A program made the translations under genes and the position numbers. A stretch of DNA of 64,000 nucleotides from Thermoplasmata archaeon. Lineage in GTDB: Archaea > Thermoplasmatota > Thermoplasmata > Sysuiplasmatales > Sysuiplasmataceae. Positions 41,287 through 49,591 of the stretch are shown here, one piece after another. The notes under the pieces are model-generated. The model ran no database searches, had not been told where the DNA came from, and saw only the letters and a list, made by a program, of their open reading frames with translations. The stretch's first letter is position 1; every line of letters begins with the position of its first letter. The stretch lies in the NCBI GenBank assembly GCA_021806165.1, contig JAJZXY010000003.1, positions 1 through 64,000 on the forward strand. Direction: 5' to 3'.

Positions 41287-42239
41287 GCCCCGAACCACTT
41301 TTCCATCGCTTTTTTTCTTTCAGCCAGCATTGCTCCAGCCTGCTCATTAGCAAATGCGAGCCGCCTGTCAGGCGGGTCGAGCCTCAGAAGTGACAGGGCG
41401 TATGCCGCCGTCCAGAAGTCTCCTGCACCGGTGGTGGATGGATAGGCTGCTGTGTCCACAGCCATCCTGGTGCAGACACCATCCCTGGCCTCCAGGGATT
41501 CGGACTGGGAGTGCAGTCCGACAACTGGACCCAAGCGGGACAGCTCAGAAGCGGATTCCACGGCAGTCAGTCCCTCCCCCAGCCCGAGCAGGCTGCAGGC
41601 TGCAATTCCCTCCTCCACGGAGGCTGAAATCGCGTCTGCGAGACCGATTGAGTCTGAAAGACCGTCGGGGTCTTTGAAGGGAGAGGATGCATCCGGGAGA
41701 TCCATGAGCTTCAGCCCTCCCAGCGAAGAGAAGGCCCGCTGAGCAAGCCTGGTTCCAAGGGTATTGTTTGTAAGATTGAAAACAGCCACCATGTCGAAAT
41801 GGTGCCCCGAAAGCTCATCTGGAATCATCTCCGGACCGGCCTCCTGCAGTGACCCGGGATGGTTGATGTTGACGGACCTGCCGCCGATTGCCTGCCTGAA
41901 CTCAAGCGCGACCGTCAGTGAGGGCTCGAAACCGGTCGTGACGTATTCAGTGGAAAAGTCAAGTCCGGCGGTTTCACGCAGCACAAGGTCGAGCAGGTAC
42001 CTGCTTGTTCTGGCAAGGAGAGCAACGGAGCATCCGAGCCGGGCGGCTGCGAACGCAAAGTTGTATGCATTGCCGCCAAGGGAGAGGTGCTGCGGCACCC
42101 TCATTCTGCTGCCGGCCGAAGCGGTGGCGAGTATCAGTCCGGCAAAATCATCCGGTGTTCCGGCAGCCATGTAGTGGTCGAGGAATATGTCAGGCATGGC
42201 CAGTATCCTGAACTTCCCGGTTTCCCCTTCCATGCCCAT
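41265..42239 (-). CDS. PfkB-family sugar or nucleoside kinase
   Basis: About 324 residues of the ribokinase fold. The substrate region QHLSLGGNAYNFAFAAARLG and the C-terminal ATP/catalytic block YPSTTGAGDFWTAAYALSLL (catalytic Asp in GAGD) are diagnostic. The upstream part of the longer frame (to 42593) lies in the divergent promoter region; a TATA-like ATTTATAGG (about 42254-42262, minus strand) predicts a leaderless start at the ATG at 42239. Substrate unknown; it is not related to adenosine by context here. Divergent from thrS, and its end overlaps the TFB gene end by 22 nt. Confidence 0.82.
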   Translation of the reverse strand: MGMEGETGKFRILAMPDIFLDHYMAAGTPDDFAGLILATASAGSRMRVPQHLSLGGNAYNFAFAAARLGCSVALLARTSRYLLDLVLRETAGLDFSTEYVTTGFEPSLTVALEFRQAIGGRSVNINHPGSLQEAGPEMIPDELSGHHFDMVAVFNLTNNTLGTRLAQRAFSSLGGLKLMDLPDASSPFKDPDGLSDSIGLADAISASVEEGIAACSLLGLGEGLTAVESASELSRLGPVVGLHSQSESLEARDGVCTRMAVDTAAYPSTTGAGDFWTAAYALSLLRLDPPDRRLAFANEQAGAMLAERKKAMEKWFGAQKSVPR

Positions 42240-42254
42240 GAAATGGATGCCGGG

Positions 42255-42262
42255 CCTATAAA
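42255..42262 (-). promoter_or_regulatory. TATA box of PfkB gene
   Basis: On the minus strand ATTTATAGG is centred 20-26 nt before the ATG at 42239 (the ATG at 42233 is also possible). It supports the short, leaderless start rather than the longer frame. Confidence 0.5.
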
Positions 42263-42347
42263 TGGTGCGGCAGGAAAGGGCTAGGGGACTGACGGTCCCG
42301 CAAAAGAATTTAAAACGATGCTCCCTAACCCTGAGCGGTGCTGACGA

Positions 42348-44189
42348 TTGAGGCTCCTGTTCATACATGCCGACAGTATGTCCTATGAGACCAAGTCCAG
42401 GACTAGGGCTGCCGAGGAAATCGGCGAGGAAGACAAGAAGGGTTCCATGGACGAGGTACTGGTCTGTTTCACAGCGGTGGAGAAGGGGGATGACGCGAAG
42501 GGCGGCAGGATCGTAGAGAAGGCCATGGAGAATATCAGGGAGGTAGCCTCGACTGTCAAGGCGCAGAACCTGATGATCTACCCGTATGCACACCTCTCAT
42601 CATCGCTCGCACCGCCCGACGAGGCTGTCAGGGTGCTGAAGGCCCTTGAAAATGCGGCCGGGAGTGAATTCAACACGAAACGGTCCCCCTTCGGGTGGTA
42701 CAAGTCATTCACCATAAAGTGCAAGGGACATCCCCTTTCCGAGCTGTCGAGGCAGGTTGTTGTCGAGGGTCAGGAGGCGAAGAAGCAGGGGGAGGACAGG
42801 TATTTCGTTCTCACGAAGGATGACAGGATTGTCGCCCCCGTCGAATACAGGACTGAGAACAGGTGCTTCGATGCCATGCTGCGGAAGGAGGCACTGAAGG
42901 AGCAGGTGGGCAGCAGTGAAGCTCCTGAATACCTCAAGCTGTGCAGAAAGTTCGGAATAGCATGGGAGAGGATGAGTGACATCGGGCACGAGGTCTACCA
43001 CCCCCCGGCAGCGCTGATCTTCGACCTGAGCGCAGACTACGCCAAGCAGGTTGTGACAGGATTTGGCCTTTCGGTCTTCTCTGTCAGGGGGACAAACATG
43101 TTCAACCTTGCCGAGCCTGCTGTAAAGGAGCATGCGGAGCTGTTCGGCGACAGGCTCTACACAATAGAATCGGACAACAAGGACTTCGTCCTGAGGTACG
43201 CTGCCTGCCACCAGCAGTTTTCAATGATGAGCGGCTGGAACATAAGCTACAGGCAGATGCCTGTATCTGCTTTCGAGATTGCAGACGCCTACCGGTATGA
43301 ACAGTCCGGGGAGACGATGCTGCTCTTCAGGCTCAGGAGGCTGAACATGCCCGACCTGCATGTCCTCTGCAGGGACATGGATGAGGCATACAGCTGGTTC
43401 GCAAAGATTCACGGCCAGGTTTACGATGAGGTATCTAAACTGGGCACCGACTACGAGATGCTTGTAAACGTCTCCTCAATGAGGGCGTTTGAGGAAAACA
43501 GGGAATTTATAATGTCACTGCTCCGGGGAAAGGGAAAGGACTGTCTTATACACATCTACCCCGAGGGAGCCAACTTCTACTGGACGGTAAACATAGAATA
43601 CCACCTTCTTGACCAGATGGGCAGGGCAAGGGAGGTCGGCACGGTGCAGATTGATACAGGCAATGCCAAGCGCTTCAACATCACATATGCCGACTCTGAA
43701 GGCAGGAAGCAGCATCCAGTGATACTCCACACGGCAATTGTCGGCACAATAGAGCGATTCATGTACTCAATATTCGACCGGGCACTCCAGCGAGCTGCAG
43801 ACAGCGGTAAACCAGGCTATCTTCCCTACTGGATTTCCCCCGAGCAGGTCAGGCTTCTGCCCATATCGGAAAGGCACAGAAGCAGGGCCGGGGAGCTTGC
43901 AGCACGGCTGAGAAAGCACAGCATACGCGTAGGTGTCGACGACAGGGAGCTGACAATTTCGAAGAAAGTCAGGGAGGCGAAACAGGACTGGGTCAGCTAC
44001 GTCATTGTTGTGGGCGACCGGGAGCTTGAGGGTGAGTCTTTCAGGATATACGACAGGGAGAAGGACGCAAATGTCGACGGGACGCTTCAATCCCTGGTTG
44101 AGGAGTGCGTGGAGAAGCAGTCAGGATACCCATTCAAGCAGATGTATATGCCCTATGAGCTCTCAAAGAGGGTTGATTTCTCCCTCTAG
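42348..44189 (+). CDS. thrS: Threonyl-tRNA synthetase, archaeal type
   Basis: A 613-residue class II synthetase. The N-terminal MRLLFIHADSMSYETKSRTR is the archaea-specific editing domain, homologous to D-aminoacyl-tRNA deacylase, which removes wrongly attached serine. The catalytic core (about 215-490) includes GTNMFNLAEPAVKEHAELFGDRLYT and RRLNMPDLHVLCRDM; the anticodon domain (about 505-610) ends the protein. The start is TTG at 42348. TTTAAA at about 42309-42314 is 34 nt upstream. Divergent from the PfkB gene. Confidence 0.92.
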   Translation: MRLLFIHADSMSYETKSRTRAAEEIGEEDKKGSMDEVLVCFTAVEKGDDAKGGRIVEKAMENIREVASTVKAQNLMIYPYAHLSSSLAPPDEAVRVLKALENAAGSEFNTKRSPFGWYKSFTIKCKGHPLSELSRQVVVEGQEAKKQGEDRYFVLTKDDRIVAPVEYRTENRCFDAMLRKEALKEQVGSSEAPEYLKLCRKFGIAWERMSDIGHEVYHPPAALIFDLSADYAKQVVTGFGLSVFSVRGTNMFNLAEPAVKEHAELFGDRLYTIESDNKDFVLRYAACHQQFSMMSGWNISYRQMPVSAFEIADAYRYEQSGETMLLFRLRRLNMPDLHVLCRDMDEAYSWFAKIHGQVYDEVSKLGTDYEMLVNVSSMRAFEENREFIMSLLRGKGKDCLIHIYPEGANFYWTVNIEYHLLDQMGRAREVGTVQIDTGNAKRFNITYADSEGRKQHPVILHTAIVGTIERFMYSIFDRALQRAADSGKPGYLPYWISPEQVRLLPISERHRSRAGELAARLRKHSIRVGVDDRELTISKKVREAKQDWVSYVIVVGDRELEGESFRIYDREKDANVDGTLQSLVEECVEKQSGYPFKQMYMPYELSKRVDFSL

Positions 44190-44218
44190 TCGGTGGAGGA
44201 ATGTGCCGCCTGAAACAC

Positions 44219-44939
44219 TCAGCGTGCACCGTTTATGCAGGATGCCTCATCGGAGGCAGGATACGAAACAGCAGATACTATATCCTCCGGCTGGCCAATC
44301 CTCCGCGAAGGGGTCTGGTCGGCCATTGCCTGCAGCTGCTCCCCGTCATACCTGTCAAGTATCCGGGTCATAACCGATCCGGGGCAACCGTGTTGACCGT
44401 TATGCCATAGCCGCCCGGCTCCATTGCGAGGGAGCGCGTCAGGCCTATCATGCCTGCCCTGGATGCGGCATAATGAGCGCCATGTCTTGAGCCCTTGAAG
44501 GCGAGCTGGGATGTCACATTGATGATGCGCCCCTCAGCCCCTTCCTCATCAGCGGCACGACCGCCCTTGTGCAGAGGAATGCACTGTCAAGATTGTTTGA
44601 GAGCGTTCTCCTCGACGCGGCGAAATCAATGTCCTCGAAAGGAGCCCTCTCGTGAATGCCTGCACTGCTGACCAGAATGCCGAGGCTGCCAAACCTGCCC
44701 TCCACCTCCCTGACCATTCAGGCAACCTGCGCCTCGCTGGAAAGGTCGCACCTGCGGATGAAGCCATGGCCGCCTGAAGCCTGTATGCCATCGAGCGCCT
44801 CCATTGCACCCCGGCTGTTCCCGCGGTAGTTAAGGCAGACAGAGAAACCGTCTGATGCGAGCCGTTCCGCCACAGCCCGTTCTATCCCCCTTGACGCCCC
44901 GGTAACCAGCGCAGTCCTTGGCACAGCCATTGCCGGCAT
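44219..44939 (-). pseudogene. SDR-family reductase pseudogene (FabG-like)
   Basis: Read from 44939, the sequence codes TALVTGASRGIERAVAERLAS (NAD(P)-binding TGxxxGI), an in-frame TGA at about 44715-44717, then RFGSLGILVSSAGIHERAPF, the frame slips by a lost G near 44541 so that INVTSQLAFKGSRHGAHYAAS needs frame change, and slips again near 44370 to regain GSVMTRILDRYDGEQ and QPEDIVSAVSY. The active-site Tyr-x-x-x-Lys reads YAASR, with Lys replaced by Arg. Three lesions plus the active-site change mark it as decaying. It lies beside a ThiI-like gene and thrS, with no sign of a mobile element. Confidence 0.8.
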
Positions 44940-44955
44940 GATTGCTGCTTCGCTA

Positions 44956-45699
44956 TTAAAGAGGGATGCCGGGAGCGTCCTGGCCGCGCATCACACTGCC
45001 GCTGCCGTCATATTCGACAATCTCCCTCTTCCTGACTGAATCCTCTATCAGCGAAGGAAGGTCGATCTTGCCTTCCTCCTTCTCAACTCTGGAAGGGTCT
45101 GTCCTGGTTGCCGGATTGCCTACTGCGAAAAGGGTGCAGCAGTCCTCATGCGGACGTATCGATATCTCGAATGTGCCAATCGCCTTTGCCACATCAATGA
45201 TCTCGGTCTTGTCAAAACCTATGAGGGGCCTGAGAACAGGTATGGCTACCGACTGTTCCACCGTGGAGATGTTGGGAAGTGTCTGCGAGGACACCTGGCC
45301 AAGGCTGTCTCCGGTGACAATGAAGGATGCGCCTGCCTCACCTGCGATCTTCTCCGCAATCCTGGCCATAGCTCTCCTGTACATTACAATCCTGAGGTTG
45401 TTTGGAGTATTCCTGAATATATTCTCCTGTATTTCGAGGAAGGGGACAAGGCTGAGCGTCCCCCCTCCCTGGTATGGCAGGAGGACAGAGGCAAGCTCCC
45501 TTGCCTTTGCAATGGCGGAGCTGCAGGAGAACGGGTAGCTGTGAAAATGCACAAGCTGCAGGCGCAGCCCCGATCGCATGGAAAGCCATGATGCCACGGG
45601 AGAATCGATGCCGCCCGAAAGGAGAGATATCGCGCCATAACCGTCTCCGCGGCCGCCCTTTCCGCCCGACCGGACATCCACATTCACGTAGTACTTCAT
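44956..45699 (-). CDS. ThiI-like PP-loop protein without THUMP domain
   Basis: A 247-residue protein equal to the PP-loop part of ThiI, the tRNA 4-thiouridine(8) synthase. The P-loop is SGGIDS at 28-33, and the segment SIRPHEDCCTLFAVGNPATR includes the Cys pair (187-188) of the family's archaeal form. The N-terminal ferredoxin-like and THUMP domains found in ordinary ThiI are absent; only a short YYVNVDVRSGG remnant of the end of THUMP precedes the P-loop. It has its own ATG and an AT-rich upstream region, so a stand-alone form is as likely as an N-terminal truncation. It is 16 bp from the SDR pseudogene. Confidence 0.8.
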   Translation of the reverse strand: MKYYVNVDVRSGGKGGRGDGYGAISLLSGGIDSPVASWLSMRSGLRLQLVHFHSYPFSCSSAIAKARELASVLLPYQGGGTLSLVPFLEIQENIFRNTPNNLRIVMYRRAMARIAEKIAGEAGASFIVTGDSLGQVSSQTLPNISTVEQSVAIPVLRPLIGFDKTEIIDVAKAIGTFEISIRPHEDCCTLFAVGNPATRTDPSRVEKEEGKIDLPSLIEDSVRKREIVEYDGSGSVMRGQDAPGIPL

Positions 45700-45865
45700 C
45701 TTCCTCTGACTTATCCAGTGATGAAGATTAATCTTTCGGTCGATTCAACAGTTAAATGGGGTTATCATCTGTCTGACAATTGGCGTACAAAGAGGCTGTT
45801 TTTTGTCCAGAATGTAGAAAGATTTATAACTTCAATTTGAGTTAAGGGGACTTAGGGATGCACTT

Positions 45866-47038
45866 ATGCCAAATTCTCTTGTTAGGGATGCATTAGGTCC
45901 GGATTTCAAGGTACCTGCCCAGCAGGTTGTGAGCACGCCTCCGGCGCAGGCTGGAGAGATTAGCAAGGACGACGAGGAGCTTGCAAGGATAGCCTCGTCG
46001 CTCGACGTCTGCATCAAGATAGTCGGATGCGGGGGCGGCGGAACCAATACGATCACAAGATGCCATGACTCTCAGATTCAGGGGGCGCAGATGTGCGCGC
46101 TCAACACGGACGCCAAGCATCTCCTTTCTGTCCACTCGCAGCGGAAGATACTGATTGGCAGGAGGCTTACACAGGGGCTGGGCGCAGGCGCAATACCTGA
46201 AGTCGGGGAAGAGGCGGCAAGAGAAGCTGATCCCGAAATAAGGGGATTCCTTCAAGGCTCGCAGATAGTCTTCGTTACCGCCGGAATGGGCGGTGGAACC
46301 GGAACTGGTTCGGCGCATTACGTCGCCAGGCTGGCCAAGGAGATGAAGGCTCTTACGATTGGTGTCGTGACACTTCCCTTCAGGGCCGAAGGGGAACTCA
46401 GGATGGAGAACGCAATGGCGGGGCTGGAAAAGCTGCGCCGCATCTGCGACACGACAATTGTAATCCCCAACGACAAGCTCCTTGACCTGGTACCGAAACT
46501 GCCTATTGAGGCTGCCTTCAAGGTGGCCGACGAAGTTCTCATGCAGACGCTCAAGGGACTGACGGAGATAGTCACAAAGCCTGGACTCGTGAACCTGGAT
46601 TATGCGGACATAATGACCGTCATGAATGAGGGCGGGGTTGCGTTTGTAGGCATAGGGGAGAGCGACTCTGAGGATGGAAGGATAGACGAGGCAGTAAGCG
46701 AGGCACTCAATTCTCCACTGCTCGGCGAGATAAACCTGGCCGATGCCGCGGGATGCCTGATAAGGGTGACCGGCGGACATGACCTTACTATTTCCGAGGC
46801 GCAGAAGGCAGCTGAAATAGTCAGTTCAACCATAAGCAGGAATGCACGCATCATATGGGGATGCTCCGTAGACGACAGTTCCGAAGGCACGGTAAAGGTG
46901 CTTCTCATCGTCACAGGCGCAAGGTCGAAGTACATGCTCGCCAAGGAGGACTCCATCCAGACCGTTCCAGAGGTCGGCAGGGCAGCTGCCACCGCGGTGA
47001 CTCAAGACTTTGATGACGGAATAGATGTCATCCGCTGA
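45866..47038 (+). CDS. ftsZ: Cell-division tubulin homologue FtsZ
   Basis: A 390-residue protein. The GTPase domain shows CGGGGTNT (55-62), the tubulin signature GGGTGTGSA (142-150) and the T7 loop [11 protein letters not shown] short N-terminal extension of about 45 residues (Pro/Gln-rich) precedes it and no long C-terminal tail follows. It polymerises with GTP at the division site. A TATA-like TTTATAA (about 45826-45832) predicts transcription start near 45855, ten bases before the ATG. Confidence 0.93.
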   Translation: MPNSLVRDALGPDFKVPAQQVVSTPPAQAGEISKDDEELARIASSLDVCIKIVGCGGGGTNTITRCHDSQIQGAQMCALNTDAKHLLSVHSQRKILIGRRLTQGLGAGAIPEVGEEAAREADPEIRGFLQGSQIVFVTAGMGGGTGTGSAHYVARLAKEMKALTIGVVTLPFRAEGELRMENAMAGLEKLRRICDTTIVIPNDKLLDLVPKLPIEAAFKVADEVLMQTLKGLTEIVTKPGLVNLDYADIMTVMNEGGVAFVGIGESDSEDGRIDEAVSEALNSPLLGEINLADAAGCLIRVTGGHDLTISEAQKAAEIVSSTISRNARIIWGCSVDDSSEGTVKVLLIVTGARSKYMLAKEDSIQTVPEVGRAAATAVTQDFDDGIDVIR

Positions 47039-47124
47039 TTGGCTGCCATAACACGGCTCAAACACCTTACAACTACCTTTTTTCCTTCTTCATGGCGTTG
47101 CAGGCAGTAGGCACATGGTCCCGG

Positions 47125-48006
47125 TCAGCTCAATGTTACATTCCCATTGGTCGTCGAGGCCTGCAGCTCGGCACTGCCGGAACCCAGCACCCCGCTGAAG
47201 GATGTGGCACTGGAAGTCACGGATGAAAACCTGAGGTATGAAATGTGGATGAAGCCATTCACAGTGACTGCCGATACAGTTACATTCGACTGCGAATCTA
47301 TTCCGATGGCGATGTTGCCATTGTCTGAGTACAGCCGTATGCTTCCAGAGGATATCGCACCGCTGGTGGAGAAATAGACATTGCCGTTGATTGTGGATGC
47401 TGTGACATCAGAGCCGCCGGATACAGCAAGTTCGATGTTGCCGTTGACAGTGGTTAGGTTTGCACTGACGCTTGTCACAGTCGTGAGTATGAGGTTCCCA
47501 TTTGTGCTCTGCAGGTTTGCGTTCAGCAGTGGAATGGGGGCGGAATTCACAGTAATATAGCCGTTCAGGACGCTTATTGATAGATTTTGTGCGGTAAACT
47601 GAAGTGGCAGGTATAGGGTGGACAGAGAGCTCCTGACAGAGTTCGTAGGTGTGTCAACGGTGAAGGTAATGCTGTTCCCGGCTGCCTGTGATATTATCTG
47701 CACAGCCGGATGTGAGCCGAAAGGTGCTGCCGCCGTCACTGTTGTTGTCAGGAACACCGAACCGCTGTCTGAAGGCTGGACCACGACGCTGTTGTCAACA
47801 CCTTTCACACTGACGGCATAGAAGTCACCGACACTGTAGGGGCCGCTGTTCCGCGTTGTGGTAGAATCCACGATCCCGAGCGCACCGGAATACGCAAGGG
47901 AGAGGACCACGGCCGATATCACCACTGCGACACCGATCACCACGGCTGCAAATACTGCAATCCTGGAGGAGCCTCCACTGCTGCTCAATCGACCACCATT
48001 CGGCAA
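47125..48006 (-). CDS. Secreted or anchored DUF4097-like repeat protein
   Basis: A 293-residue protein with a single N-terminal membrane helix (about 16-42) after a Ser/Gly-rich, basic head. The rest is a repeated beta-strand pattern containing sTxNGNixls-type units (for example TTVNGNIELAVSGG, STINGNVYFSTSGAI, TVNGFIHISY), which is the layout of DUF4097-like right-handed beta-helix proteins. It is thus predicted to face outside. It is low in Lys and rich in Ser, Thr and Asn with many sequons. The winged-helix gene upstream (gap 40 nt, same strand) probably shares its transcript. Confidence 0.7.
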   Translation of the reverse strand: MPNGGRLSSSGGSSRIAVFAAVVIGVAVVISAVVLSLAYSGALGIVDSTTTRNSGPYSVGDFYAVSVKGVDNSVVVQPSDSGSVFLTTTVTAAAPFGSHPAVQIISQAAGNSITFTVDTPTNSVRSSLSTLYLPLQFTAQNLSISVLNGYITVNSAPIPLLNANLQSTNGNLILTTVTSVSANLTTVNGNIELAVSGGSDVTASTINGNVYFSTSGAISSGSIRLYSDNGNIAIGIDSQSNVTVSAVTVNGFIHISYLRFSSVTSSATSFSGVLGSGSAELQASTTNGNVTLS

Positions 48007-48046
48007 ATGCCCGGGGGGGCACCTGCCGTATTGGCGGCTGGGATAT

Positions 48047-48355
48047 TCATCCTTTTGTTACTTCTTTCACAATCCCTTCGGGGCTCAGAAGTATTTTGAA
48101 ATCCTTGAGAGTGTAGTAACGAAGCGCCCTGGCGCTGTTCCTGTTTGCAAGTTTTATCTTGCTGGAGACAAAACCCGAATCCTCGAGCTTTTTCATGTGA
48201 ATCTTGCACAGGCCCCTTGAGAGCCTGGTCTTCTTTGCTATTTCGGAAAGATACATCTCCTTGCCGCTGTTCTGCTTCAGTACTGAGATTATCTTCAGTC
48301 TGTGCACATGTGCCAGGCCATCAATCCTTTTTGCGAACTCTTTTACCTTAGCCAT
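48047..48355 (-). CDS. ArsR-like winged-helix regulator
   Basis: A 102-residue DNA-binding protein. The HTH is HRLKIISVLKQNSGKEMYLSEIAKKTRLSRGLCKIHMKKLEDSGFV, followed by a short wing. There is no obvious metal-binding motif of ArsR type (no CxC), so the signal it senses is unknown. It is upstream of the beta-helix surface protein on the same strand and may control the pair. The minus-strand TATATAA (about 48389-48395) predicts a start near 48366. Confidence 0.8.
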   Translation of the reverse strand: MAKVKEFAKRIDGLAHVHRLKIISVLKQNSGKEMYLSEIAKKTRLSRGLCKIHMKKLEDSGFVSSKIKLANRNSARALRYYTLKDFKILLSPEGIVKEVTKG

Positions 48356-48860
48356 TTTCCGTCATAAAAACCATACAAAGTAATCATGTATATAAGAGTC
48401 GTATTTACTATACTTATTTTGGGCATTATTCGGGCACAAACTGCCATACCAGTGGATGAATCATGCGAAATAATTTTATTGGAGTGGACAGAACACTGTA
48501 CCTAATTTCCAGCAATACACCTGTCTTCAAGAATTGTTTGACTCGAAGTACTTCTGCAGCTGCAGAACAGCCTGACCGCTGGGACTCCACCCTAATGCAT
48601 GCAAATTCGGGGGCGATGCGCCGATGTTCCCTGCGCAGATTGCGGTGAGAAAATGCAGGAGGCGGGTCAAAGGTGCACATACGTGTCAACAAGGGTCTGA
48701 CACGCATCGGCCTGCCTGAAACAGCGCAGAGTGGCGCGTCATTCAATAAACACCACCCCTGAAGCCCGATCGGCGTTGCAGGAATGCTGCCGCGCTGTAG
48801 AAGGGAGGAACAGGGCTGGTGCAGCAGCTCAACTGCGAGCAGCGGACGGGGCGCCGAAGC
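48356..48860. other. Intergenic region, no supported gene
   Basis: About 500 bp. The first 80 bases are AT-rich and hold the winged-helix gene promoter. The rest has no recognisable gene, tRNA or RNA motif. A short plus-strand frame near 48676-48763 reads like a fragment of a protein, but it has no start context. Confidence 0.35.
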
Positions 48861-49367
48861 TCACTCGTTCTTCTCTATCTGGACATAGCAGGGGGATGGC
48901 AGCTTGACAGAAGCCCTGTAAAGGGCGTCCTTGGCAGCATCGATATGGGCCTGGTTGACTGTGATTGTCAATACGACCTGGTCCCTCTTGACACGGGCAG
49001 CGGTTCCTATTGCCTTGCCGAATGCTGCACGCATTCCGTCTGAAACCCTGTCTGCGCCTGCACCAGTGGCAAGCTTGTTCTCCCTAAGAACATTGTGGGG
49101 GTAGACCCTGACCTTCATGTGAAAACCGGTCGGGCCGGCCTTCTTTGAGAGGGCCCTGTTTGCAGATATCCTGGCAGCCTCAAGTGCGGTGTGCCTGATC
49201 TGGCACTCCTCCTTGACGCGCAGTTTCAGTGTGAAAGGAAATTCCGACCTGAGGTCACCCTGGTCGAACTGGCCTATCCTGGGGGCTGGAACTCCACCCA
49301 TGTACTCCCTTCGTGTATAGGCCTGTCCGCGTATCCTCGAATACATCCTAGCTGGTTTTCTGGCCAT
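48861..49367 (-). CDS. rpl10e: Ribosomal protein L10e (uL16)
   Basis: A 168-residue large-subunit protein that lies near the tRNA-binding sites and the stalk. MARKPARMYSRIRGQAYTRREY at the start and RVYPHNVLRENKLATGAGADRVSDGMRAAFGKAIGTAARV in the body are the family's signature. It is encoded alone, not in a ribosomal operon, and its promoter is framed by a 10-bp inverted repeat (49375-49384 with 49420-49429), suggesting dedicated control. Confidence 0.95.
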   Translation of the reverse strand: MARKPARMYSRIRGQAYTRREYMGGVPAPRIGQFDQGDLRSEFPFTLKLRVKEECQIRHTALEAARISANRALSKKAGPTGFHMKVRVYPHNVLRENKLATGAGADRVSDGMRAAFGKAIGTAARVKRDQVVLTITVNQAHIDAAKDALYRASVKLPSPCYVQIEKNE

Positions 49368-49374
49368 GTAAGCA

Positions 49375-49429
49375 CCAACGCAAAGTGTTTTGGATTAGAA
49401 TGGTTGATTATTTAACAGTTTTGCGTTGG
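49375..49429. promoter_or_regulatory. Inverted repeat around L10e TATA box
   Basis: CCAACGCAAA (49375-49384) and TTTGCGTTGG (49420-49429) are perfect 10-bp arms, 35 nt apart. On the minus strand the TTAAATAAT box lies between them near 49407-49413, and predicted transcription start is about 49384, on the downstream arm. So a dimer or pair of proteins bound to both arms would cover the L10e promoter. The sequence is also upstream of the divergent gap gene. Confidence 0.55.
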
Positions 49430-49483
49430 GCAGAAGGGCAGGCCGCCGGATCCAGGGGCATGCGATGAGAAGGGACGCGCTAC

Positions 49484-49541
49484 ATTATTAAGAAAGACGG
49501 GCATCTTCAAAATGGCGGGATGTGCGCACACGCCGAATTGA
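49484..49541 (+). promoter_or_regulatory. gap promoter with small leaderless reading frame
   Basis: ATTATTAA near 49484-49491 predicts transcription start at about 49514. An ATG at 49512 opens a 9-codon frame ending at 49541, and a second ATG at 49520 is in frame with gap. The family-like gap start at 49592 is preceded by GGTGGAG. Thus either gap has a 24-residue extension, or a leader peptide precedes it. Confidence 0.4.
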
Positions 49542-49591
49542 GCGCAATGCGGAATCTTTCCGGCGCCAGACATCTGCAGATGGTGGAGGCA

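Noticed and set aside
44715-44717. In-frame TGA in the SDR as possible recoding
   Set aside because: Two further frameshifts and a missing active-site Lys downstream make decay more likely than readthrough.
45893-46780. Long minus-strand frame (295 codons) inside ftsZ
   Set aside because: It is antisense to ftsZ, whose tubulin motifs are intact; no recognisable product on the other strand.
48676-48763. Short plus-strand frame reading like a protein fragment
   Set aside because: Fewer than 30 codons, no start context, and no supporting neighbour.
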